Origin: Trichostrongylus colubriformis
Taxonomy: Eukaryota > Nematoda > Chromadorea > Rhabditida > Trichostrongylidae
Direction: 5' to 3'
Assembly (NCBI GenBank): GCA_963978905.1
Contig: OZ022259.1
Location: forward strand, 30,233,994 to 30,297,993
DNA: 64,000 nucleotides
The translations under genes were made by a program, and so were the position numbers. Of the stretch, positions 23,401-35,400 are shown in pieces (the first letter of the stretch is position 1; the number at the start of each line of letters is the position of its first letter). The notes under the pieces are model-generated. The model did no database searches and was not told where the DNA came from. It saw only the letters and a program-made list of their open reading frames with translations.

Positions 23401-26400
23401 ATATCGTTGTTGTTATGACATCGGTGAGAGGAAAGCGGCACCTGTCATCACAGAATGTAAACTCAAGTGTATATTTTAACCTGAGCCTGCAAAGGAAGGA
23501 AGCCCCGACGTGGGGGCTAATATGGGCCGTCGCCAAATATCGTTGTTGAGTTTATGACATCGGTGAGAAGAAAGCTACACTCGTCATCGCAGAATGTATA
23601 CTCAAGTGTCCATTTTAACCTAAGCCTGCAAGGGAAGGAAGCCCCGACGTGGGGGCTAATATGGGGTGACGCCAAATATCGTTGTTGAGAGCAGTGAGAC
23701 AGAAGCAACTCTGCATTCGCCGCTATGGTGCGCCGACCCTACAACAACGGGAACCGATGGCTCCCGCAATTACTAAATTGGCGATTTGGAACCCCGATCG
23801 CAATGACCACGGATCATCCTCCTCTACTTCACCGCTGCTCCACAGTATCCTCTCTCTCGTCGGACTACCCGATGAGATCAACGTTGGCTTCCGTACCAAC
23901 CATGCGTAGTACACGCTGCGAGTATCTCGCCACGTGCACTCTCTTACGCGGAGTGCGCAGACGGAGCGACGAGACGGGAGAAAACCTGTGCCCACTGACG
24001 ACGAACCGCGACGCAAGCTCACGCGTTGCGGTAGTGAGTACCACCGCACATTTGTCCGTTTACCATTCCCCCAAATAGATCACTTGCTGAGAATCTAATT
24101 CCTACACATTGATGGTAGGCCATATCCCGCTTATCAGTGTTTATCGTTTTCGTAAACATGCTTCACTACTTGAAATTTTACATAGTCTAGCGGTCGATAC
24201 CCAGTGTTGCTGCAAGTGCCGCATTAGAAAATGATTCCGAGTGAACCGCTTGCTTTGCTATCACAAAAATAGGTTGTATCATGATTATCAATGGAGATCG
24301 CGTTATCATGAGAAACGCACCATTTTTTGGAACGCCAGGCATTCAGCGGTCGATACATCGGTCAGTGATATCAGAACATAAACAAAATATGTTCACCCGA
24401 TGCCACTGCGCATCAGACGCTTTTGCTAAAGCGGTCGTACAATGTTAGCAAGGATTTCATCCCATCCAATTCCTAACGCTTCTTATCAGTCACTGTAAGC
24501 CGTTATCAGCTTCACTGAGGCTCATGTACCCAACAGTACCATTGAGGTACCCTTACCCTACAATACCTGCGAATATGAACATTCCACTGTTAGGTGTAGA
24601 AGCAAGCCGGCCTCGGTGACATTTCCCTTTCTCACGCTCCTAATCGAAGCTTATCAACCATTATCAATTTGGATCACCCACTATTAATGTCCCCGTCCTA
24701 CACTGCTAAACACCCATGAGTGTCAGCGCTCTTGGATCAACGCGAGAGTTTGACGACTCTAGCCTTTTTACGCCCCTTATCGAATCTTATCAACCATTAT
24801 CAGTGCGGGTCGCCCACTATTAATGTCCCCGTCCCACCCTGCTAAACACCCATGAGTGTCAGCGCTCCTGGATCAACGCGAAAGGCGAAACGGATTCGAG
24901 GACTCTAGCTTTTTATGCCTCCTATCGAATCTTATCAACCGTTATCAAGCTGGATCACCCACCAATAATGTCCCCGTCCAATCCCGCAAAACATCTAAGA
25001 GTGTCAGCGCTCTAGGATCAACCCGAAAGGCGAAACGACTTTGGTGACATTCGCCTTTTGAGGCTCCTTATCAGCGCGTATCAGCTGTTATCACTTTCGG
25101 TCCACCACCGCTGGGGTTCCCTTGGCACCCCCTATATCACTTGTGAAATTCAGCTTCCCAGCTTTGCTGCTGCCCGAGATATGAATTTCGTGACAAACAG
25201 ACGGACACACACACACGCACACACACAGGCAGACATACTAAGCGAATTATATAGAGTAGGATATTAGTTGCCCATGTATCGAACGCTATATTGCTTAGCG
25301 TCCAAATAATGGTGCGCTTCTTCCCAGCCGAAGCGAATCACTCTCCCATTGGTCTTCTGAACGGAGAGGAAAATATGGGCAGTGGAGGCATTTTGGACAC
25401 AATGGATTACTTTTTCTAAAAATTCGGGGGAGAATCTCACCATTCCGATGGAAAGAATTTTCCTCAAGTTCCTTCAAAATAACTTCTTTACTCTGAAGAT
25501 ATGGTATTCAAAGTGGTTGTTGGGCAGTGGCAACCTCGCAGGCCTCGGCCAACAAAATTACACTAGTAAGCTTGAGTTCGAAGGAGATTACGACCATTTG
25601 AGGCGAAATATTTCGAGATCTCCGATTTTCTTTTCGACCACTCTTCGACTGGCTTTATCAAAATATCTTATGTTAGAGATATAGTATAGTTCGGGTAGTC
25701 ATCAGAAAGCGGCGACCTCGTGAACTTCGCGAGACAAGATTGCACTCATTTGGTTAAATTTGTAGGAAGTTACGACTATTTGAATTGAAGCACTTTGAAA
25801 TTTTAGAAATTTTCCTCGACTGGATTTCCATATAGAGAACTACGCGATCTTTAGGAAAACCAAACTGTCAATAGATTGGTCTAAAGATGTTAACAAGAAA
25901 ACAATTCACAGCACTATCAAAGATGGGGCCTAAGTAAAGTATCAATTATTCAAAAAATGTCCAAACTTAGTATGGCTGAGACTCCACGCCCCATCTGATC
26001 GCCGCGTCGCTACGCAGCAACGATGCCTTGATCGCAGTGGAACGCATTACGTGGCACCTATTCAGTTTCTAATTTTTCTATCCTTGTTTTTTCATCCTTC
26101 ATCCCTTCTGCATAACTTGCATGAGTTCCAAGCCTCCCTGTCTGTCATCAGTGGATGAGCACATTATCCACGGTCGGCGACGCTTTCTTTTCGAAATATA
26201 AGTATTGGATTTTGTTAGGCTCTTATTTATCTCAGAGGCTTTTGTTTCGGAATATTCTTCATAAGTTTTGTTATGTTACTATTTCTCTTATTTTCCTTGA
26301 AGTTTGGCCTCATTGTCTTTTTTTTTACCGTAGTTTTCTTTCCTTTCCTTTGAAATGTAATTTCTATGAATCGCATTGGCTGGATAGAAACCACAGAAAT

Positions 26401-29400
26401 TGTGGAACCGGAGAAGGGGGATCGTACTTTTTGGAAAATTTTCCACGACGCCACGCTGGACCCTGATTACGACTCTTTTATTTGAGACAATTACACCGTC
26501 ATGTCGAAAAATCATTGACTCTGTGTCCCTCGTTACGAAATCGTCCCAAACGATTGGTCACCAATGACGTTCAAAAGTGATACTTCTACGGTTACTACTC
26601 ACGGCGAGCTCGGGAAGCCGCTAAGAGGTGTAGAAATTTACGTCTTCAGTTCCGCAGTGGCTTATGGAAGCCGCTTTTCGCGTCTAATCTAGGACTTCAC
26701 CTCAATTCAACAAGAAATAAATTATTCCCCCGACAAACCGATGGTGAACAAGCTATCGTGCTTATTTTCCCAAATATCCAGTTCACCATATAGTCATAAG
26801 AAAGGAAGGCACGATTATCTTGTTCATCATCGGTCTATCGAAGGCATATTTCACGTTGAATTGAGTTGAAGTATCCTCCACTATTAGGAGGGCGGGGGTG
26901 CGAGTAAAGAAGTAAAGCGCGGACTCCACGACTCGAAGACGAGTATTGCAGCATCAGAGGCATCTAATCTAGGGATAATTGTCAGCCATTCTATTCTCGC
27001 ATTTATCGATATTATATTATTAAGTTGATCGAAAAGTTTTGATAGAGTTGGGATTTTTCCTGTTTTATTTTATAACTCAGCAAACAATGCAAGCTAATCA
27101 ACAATAATAATAACCATCGTTAGTTATAACATTTTCCACCTGACGGGCAGGTTAGCGATTCGCTTCTCCCAGAGCTGGAAAGATTGAGAGTCGAAGAAGT
27201 CACCGACCACTTGTTCGAGGTGGACGAATTGTTTTTTGCTAGGAAAGCCTTGAGAGGCCGGAACAAGTGGTAATCTGAGGGAGTAATATCAGGTGAATAG
27301 GGCGGATGTGGAACCGTAGCCCAACCTAGCTCCTCTAATTTTGCACGGGTCTCTTCACCTGTGAGAGAGACCCGTGCAAAATTGGAGGAGCTAGGTTGGG
27401 ACACAGTTCCACATCCACCCTATTCCCCTGATATTGTCCCCTCAGATTACCACTTTTTTCGGTCTCTCAGGGCTTTTTAGCAAAAAAATCGTCATTTATG
27501 ACCACCTTGAACAAGTGGTCGGTGGCTTTTTGTCTCCCAATCTTCCCAGTTCTGGGAGAAGCGAATCGCTAACCTGCCCGTCAGGTGGGACAATGTTGTA
27601 AATAACGATGGTTATCATATTGTTGATTAGCTTGCATTGTTTGCTGAGTTATAAACTAGAACAGGAAAAATCCCAACCCTTTTCTTTTCGATCAACCTAA
27701 TACTATTTTTGTTGCTACCATATGTTCCGTCCGGTCGAAGCGTGCGCTCCCTCCCCTCCTATCCCATCGACTTTCCAGTGGCGGATACGTCCATATCGCT
27801 TCGCAATAGAGAACCCTTCTTATGTATGTGGGAACTTCATTTTCAATTTCTTTTCTGAAGGTCTGCCAATCACCTAAACTTTTATTGCCAGGGGCATAGC
27901 CATCTCTGGAAAAGCGCGAGGAGGAGCCCGATCTGCGAGCAATATAACGCTCACAAGTAATAGAGCTACGAGACACAAGAATAGATCATGCATGATTGTG
28001 CATGTTCAGGTATTCTGCATCGTGGTTTACTCAACTGTGGTGGCTATTTATAAGGTCTTCAAAAATCATGGCCAGAGACAGGCAAGGGTTTTTCACTCAC
28101 CTGATCAAGACCGCGGTGAGAGTTCATGTATTATATCAAAGTCATACGTTCAAAAAGGTCGTTGGAGACAAGATTAACGAAAGCTCAAAGTTTTCCGAGT
28201 AATTAATACTTTTCAGAATGCGCCACGTACATTAGTTCTATCCAAAACAGCGTAAATATTGGATCACTGCGTTCTGGCCTATACAGTGGCCTGCGGAGGC
28301 CAGCAGCGATGAGTAGTGCTATGTGGTTCCGATTCCCAACTTTGAAAACGGAAGGCTTGGTTCGGCAACTATGCAAGATGTCGTTACACTGCGTCTATCC
28401 CTCTTTGTATAGTTCCAATTTTAGTACATGTTGAGGAATAAACCAAGGGAGACTCAGATGGTCAAAGTCGAGAAATTCTCGCAGAATACCTATTTGGCCC
28501 GTTGGAGGGTGATCGCATCTGTCAAAGGAGGAGAGTGGTGGGAGCTGGGAAAGGAGGGGGTTGCACTGCGTTGAAGAATTTCGAAGAGGTGGAAATCGGA
28601 CCGGAAATGATGTCTAAGTGCGTCTGACTTTCTGTTATATGGTGCATTTCATAAGTATGAAATTACTGTGACTGAATTTCGTCGAGGTCCCTGACAAAAG
28701 TCTTGTCTCCAAAACATCAGCACGCCAATGGACTCAAATCAGTCTTCACGACTTCATCCAGTGAACATCAAGGAGCATGAATCTTATCCCGCTCTGCATT
28801 CCCCATGAAGTTTCTTGAAGGAGGGAGCCTGCACGACTGCTCACGAAATATTTGAATCCCCGAAGTTTACTCTACTACTCCTCGTCGTTTTCGTGAGGGC
28901 GTATGGGTGTTGATCGTCTATAGTTTGAAAAATTTTGGTCTTTATGCCTTTTTTCCAGCTGAAATGTAAGGCTTTGTCAAACGGTGAACACTTTGTTACA
29001 CTCTGTAATACTCTGTTGGGTTCATGATGGGTTCGAAAAAGCAACTTGGCATCGTTTTTAGCAACTTATTCCGCAGTTTTGAAACCACTTGATTCCAATC
29101 CTGAGCAATCGCCGCTTGACGGATTTTTTTAGTGAGACTCGATGGGTCTGGGAGCTGAGCGATGATGACATCACGTTGGACTGAACTAACTTATGCCACT
29201 GCTGATTGACGCATTAAAAACACGTCGCAGTCTGACGTTCATCCAGTGGCGCCGACTTTCTTGTTACATCGGATATCTTCTTTTGGCCCTATGATACCGG
29301 AGTCATGAAGAAAGGATCGAAAACGTCCTTTGAAGGGCGCTGTTAGTGCAAAATTTTACGGTTGCTCAAACCCGCTGTGTGCGGGGCGCGAACTAAAATC

Positions 29401-32400
29401 TGCTTACCTTCCGGTGTAGGTGATATCATGGTATCCGTCGACGAAGTCGTAAACCTTCACTGGTTCTTCGGTACTATTTTTCGGTTCTGGTATTCGCGAA
29501 AATCTCGTCAAGACCCTTCCGAGTGGCGTATGTACGTGAAGGATCTCATTGTATATAGGATTATTTTGCGATTTCCCCTATAGGCCCTTTCTTGACCCCT
29601 CTGCTTGGTAAGATGGTAAAATGGAGAAGCCCACCAACATGTTCCACATCTTCGTCTGACGTTTGACACTTTTCATATGTATGGGTAGCCTGTGCTATAC
29701 AGCTACCGTTGACCTCTTTCTGAATATTTACATCATGTAATTTCAGTGCTCTAGTACATGAAGTAACGAGTGACAGATGACATCATCGCAGAGCTTTTTG
29801 AGAGAAAAAATCGTCGTTCGTTTAGATAGTGTCCGTGATTATTGGCATGATATTCTTTAAAACTGAGTTCACGAGAGATACTCTCATGAATTATAAAGGA
29901 GCGGCCATACGTGCAACTGGTGACATGTCATACATTTATCTATATCCGAGTATTTTCGTAAGTTTTTGATGCTCCATTCGCAAAATAATATCATTGTGAA
30001 CAAAAAAAGAGTAGAAGCAATTATCCGCACATTCGCGTTGCGAATAGGGCCAATACGTCTTTCTTATCTGGACATCGGTACGGAAAAGAAAAAAATTGAG
30101 AACTGGAAATACAGCTCTTTGAAAACAAGCCTTTCACTTCAGAAAAGGTGGAGTGTGGCGAAACTTGCACTGAGAACATGCGGTTCGAGATCTTATCACG
30201 ATTTCGCTGCACGCCGTGTCGTTCCACAGTTTATCAGCGAGTTGTTGGCGGGGGCGGGACAATGTTTGCAGGCGGCTGATTGAGCCTTTCGCTCGTATGC
30301 GACTGCGACCCAACTGCGACCCGTGCGACGGAAGCAACGATGAAGATGTGTTTTGGCTAAGATTCTGATATTAGGCTTATATTTATGAGCATTGAAGTCA
30401 TGAAGTCATGTTATACAGAGAGCAATCAAGGACATCGGGAGGGGTGAACTTAGCAAATTGAGGAATATAATATCAGGGGTGCTCAGCAGTGTAACAGTAG
30501 AGGCAAACTTGTATAAAACGGAAAAAAAGAGAAATCTCTCACCCCCGGCTAGTGGAGCGAAGGAGTGAGGGAGAAGGAGATTCTTGGATTCCTATTTCTC
30601 AGTTTTTGTTTTATTCAGTTTTTTCTACTATTACACTGCTGAGGACCCTTACTATTGTATTCCACAATTTGCCAGATTCACCCTTCCCGGTGTCCTTAAT
30701 TGCTCTTTGTAAAAGATGACTTCGTGACTTTAATGCTCATAAATACGTACATATAAGCCTAATATCAGAATCTTGGCCAACATCGCACCTTCACCTCATC
30801 CGTAGGGAAGCCAGAGATAGGAAGGAATGTAGTAAAAATGTGATGGTAAACTCATAAAGAGAACGGCAAAGCAAGCAGGTGTTTTACATTCATGAGACGG
30901 ACCAAGCTACGATGTGACGAGCCACGGATCTCATCTAGTTCCAGATGTTACACCACCTGAGGGTGGCCCTATGCATCAATCCGTAATCGGTTGCCGATTG
31001 AAGTCATGATCGTCTTAGTTTCAAATTCCTCCTCTACCTTCCTCGGGATGTTAACACTAGTTGAGGGTTGGAGAGACACCAGCCCAAGAGGCTTCGATGT
31101 AAGGATGGAAGTAGTCGAGGAATAGAACTGCGATAATGAAAGGAATAAGACAGACTAGGAACACATCATGAGCTGACGCGGTCTTGATTTTCTGCTGCTC
31201 CATGATCGGTCTATTTGGCATCTCCGCGTTGAGATCAGGCCTGGTCGCGACCGTGCAAAAACCTTGCATTTTGAAGTCATACGAAAGTCTCGACAAAACT
31301 GTTGTAACCACGAAGTGGCTTCCACTGTATCATTTGAAGCTCTCTCCAGCGATCTTCTTACGATATGCAGCGGAGAACACGTATCCTCCATTAACTTTCA
31401 CCTTATAGAAATAAGAAGTAAAGACAAGTATGTGGAGGGCGTCACATAGAGATATTAAGGCGACAGAACTTTCGACGAGCAACTGTTTCTTTTTCAAAGC
31501 TGTCCCGTTGGAAGGAAGGCAAGGGTGTTGCGCAGAAGAAGGTACGAAGCCCAAATAGCCCAGAAATGGGATTCATACTTCCTCCGCTCAATCTGGCCGC
31601 GGACGTGTTTTGCGACGTGCTTCAAATGTGTGCGAACATGTGCAGTACACGACCCCGTGTAATTACTCTGTCAATTTTCTCCATGTTTATTGTACCCACT
31701 GCTTTCACAATAATGAGGCAGCGCTTGAATGGGTGAACTGACTGAAATGAATGAGTGAAATTCCTGGTATAATTGCGAGCTCGTTGGTGGTTTGTTGTTC
31801 GAACTGCATCTGGTCAACCAATGAATCTATTCTGCGGAATAAGTGTAAGAAGGAGTTCCAAAGTGCATCAAGGTCTGGGAGGGCGAGCATGGAAGCTAGA
31901 GACGTACTGAAAATCCTACAGAGTAAACGTGTTAGGAGAGCATTAATTTACACAAGCTCTTATCATGATCGCGTGTACTACTTTTGTGTCTCAGCATTTT
32001 TGATTTAGTGTTTACTCGCTGATCTGCCTGCTGTGATCCGTGAGTATCAGTCGAACACCTACGCTCCAAGTGCGTACTTTCTCGCTGTGGTGTTGACCGA
32101 CGTACGCTGCTTCTTTTTCTTAAGTTTTACATCAACGAAGCATTTCCAATGTAAAATTGCGAGAAGTGTTTCAGAGTATGCAGTATCTTATACACCCGAC
32201 AGTTTACTCACTTATTGTATATAACATGGCCGGTACTATTTTCAAAAAAAATCGTAGAAACTAGAACCACACTGATAACTCTAACAGCGAATACCTGGTC
32301 TTTTCTAAAATTTTCAGGCTACTCTCGAACATTCTCACAATTTATCTTGTTCAGTTTGCTAAATATCGTCGTTGTGAATGTTAGTACTTCAGTCGGTGCG

Positions 32401-35400
32401 TATTTTGCTATGCAATTAGTTGTCTTTGCGTCTCTCTGTCACATTATCATTATTTGCTTCATATATTGCAAATCCTCACCACAGTTGTTACAAGGATGCC
32501 TAGTTATGGGCAAAACCTAGATTTGGCTGTTCTGAACATAACTTACCATACTTGTAACAGCAGTTGCATCGCGGCCTGTGGCGAAAATTAGCAAGGCTGA
32601 GGTAGTACCTCGTGATCCGTTCGCACTCCGCTTGCAGTTTGACTGAAGATAAGGTGCGTATCGACATGCGATTCTGCAATCCGTAGCGTCGCACGAATTA
32701 AATGCGCACTCTCACTGGTGCGCACTCTTCTCCCGGATCTTTTACCACTCTGGGACCGTGACTGGTATCGGACCAACGCCATGTAGGAAAAATATTAGGT
32801 TGTAAGGGAAGTTCTGGCCGGTTTCGCAGCAAAAAATCAAGATTGTAGCTTGGCTTAAAGTGCTCGTTTTACTCAGAATGAGAGCCCCATTTGACTCAAC
32901 ACATTTCTACTAGCGTAAAATGTGTTTGGCTGTTCCATTTTCACAGAAGTATAGTGATCTGGATTGCAAGAATTCATGGAAAGCGGATTCCACATCGTCT
33001 CGATTGGTTAACACCCTGTCCCTAGAGAAACTCTCAAGATGTTTGATAAAATGATAGTCAGTTGGTGCCAGGTCTTGTGAATATTGTGGATGGGGGAAAA
33101 GGTTCGATCTGCAATTCATTCAATTTTCGGAAGACGGTTCTTGAAACGTGCATTCACGTATTGTCGTGCAAAAACAAGGGACCATGACGTTTCACCAGTA
33201 GTGGCTGCATTTGCTTCAATTTCATGTGCATCTCGTGGAGCTGCTCATAATTACAATAGGGCTGGGCTTAAAGCTTCAACTTGGCGCAAAGAGAGAGAGA
33301 GGTGTGAATTGAGCCTCAAAAAGATCACCACACTGTGATCACACCTTCTTGGTGTGTGTATCGGGTTTTGGAAAGGTCTCTGGAAGTTCGTCAACCAACA
33401 CTGAGCAGAATGTTTTCTTTTATCATAGACAACCTATTTCTCATCACGCGTAACAACTCGAAGGAGGAACTGTTCTTTAGCATGCCTTCTGAGAAGCGAA
33501 CTTCCAAAATCCAGGCGCCTCGGCTGCTGCTATTCTGACAGATCGTGCGTTACCCATTAATCAAAATTTTCACCTTCCCAAATTGCTTGAGGTGATTCAA
33601 AACAACTGGATGAGAAGCGCTGGTATTCTCCGCAATCTGCCTCAAGGATTTACGGGGATTGCTCTCAATCCCCTCATTGAAACATTTTCATCAACAAAAG
33701 ATGGCTGACCTCTTTTTTTCATCATCTGGCAAGTCTTCTCCATTTCTAAACCCATGGAACCAGCGACGAACCTCCGTACCGTTTCCGTTCCCTTTCCCCA
33801 TGCTGTTTTTGGGTCTGTACAAGGTCGTGGCGAAATTAATGACCGCTTCGATGAAAATATTTTTGATACCATAACTCGCTTCAAATGTTGCTTTTCAATC
33901 GAAACAAACATAAGAATTGACACATTTAGCCAATGGAAAGACAATTCATATATTCCGGCAGCATAAAATCCCGACGTTCTGGAATTGACGAAGTCGTTGA
34001 GTACCTTTCTACTACGCCTTGGTTTCGGAAGCATTTCTCGCTAAAGAAAATCGAGATACTCGAAAAAAGTGATAATCCGTAGGGAAAATGTTTGATGAGC
34101 ATGGAATGGTCGAAAGTTTCGTATCCTAACTCCATCGGATTTTTGTTTTCATTAGGGAAACATGCAGTCGGGCGTTTTCACTCAATGCTGGCTGAATCCG
34201 ATGCAACTTTTTGTGCATTTTTTTCGATTCCCTTACAGTACTTCTCAGCTGTGATGACTTCTTCTGAAACCAGGAAGTGTGGTGGATCAAACCGGTTGTA
34301 GAAAACCAAACAGTTGCCATGACCTGTTTTTTGGTGCAACTCCGGTATCGGAACGTGTTTAGGAGCTTCGTCGCGATCCAACCACTGTGCAGTCGGTCGT
34401 GTACTGTCGTGTTGAGGATAAGGATCGTCTTGGTACCGCTAAAGATGAGACGATCAGACTTCGAAACGACGAGATTGCTAGTGCTCAATCAATCAATGCG
34501 GGATCCACTTGTCAAGTTTTTTCACCTTCCCCATTTTCTTCAAATGACTGGCTACAACTGCGAAATCAACTCCCAGCTCTTCAGCCAATCCTCTTGTGGA
34601 TGCTCTGGGGTTGGCTTCTATCTATGTCTTCATTTCGTCGTCTTTAATTTCCGAAGGCCGACCGCGTTCTGATCTTCCAGGTTGAAGTTTCCATTTCGGA
34701 AATTGTCGAATCACGTACACGTGGTGTGCTTGTTTGTAGAACCCTCGCCCCATGCGTTGAAGGTATTCGCAGCTGCTACCGCAGCGTTACGGCCGAGTTT
34801 GTAATCGTGAAGCTTGATGAGTCAGATTTTGCATCTTAACAACATCTTCGCTGGTGACCCAAAATTGTACAAGAAATGGTGGCAGAGAAACGAGAAAAAT
34901 TTGTACGATGACTTGAAAAATGCGCTTTCGTTTGATATATCAAATTACTATATTTGCCTAAGTCTTCAATGTATTATGATCAGTGGAACATAGCAGGTGC
35001 AAAAACGGTCACTATTTTTGCCACGACCCAACAGCTGCTTTCGCCATCGTTTGGCTTAGCTTGAACTCATGAAGCAAAACGTGCGAAAGGCACTGCTATC
35101 CATGCTGGAATGAAAACTCTAAAAATTCGAAACCTCATGGGATTTAGGGAGGAGTATCCCAATAGGAAGACTAACTTCTCTTTACCAATGAGCACAACAA
35201 GTCGATTGGTCTTATTCAATAGCCAAAATTTGGATATTTTTCTGGGAGGCGCAAAAGCGGCCGAAACTTTCCTTACAATCATATAGCACACTCAAGTGGG
35301 AGTGTCAAAGAGGTCACTTGCCATTCTGCGATTGTGCGATCCTGCGGAACGCACAGACGCAGTGTATATCCTAGCCTGAGGCTTATGGAATGACATAATG

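Larger units (their letters stand above)
22641..24590 (+). repeat. Family B dispersed repeat, copy 3, interrupted
   Basis: Starts 'accagttggctggcgcagat' and is cut at 22969; continues after the MULE-like insertion at 24072 with 'caaatagatcacttgctgag'. Downstream it runs into a family A repeat. Confidence 0.78.

Noticed and set aside
23216..23690. Regularly spaced repeats resembling a CRISPR array
   Set aside because: Units are contiguous ~138-bp tandem copies without unique spacers, in a eukaryotic transposon.
28081..28090. GC donor after RDR in the TM1 exon
   Set aside because: The frame continues to a strong GT donor after 28115, which restores the conserved segment and phase 0 of the next exon.
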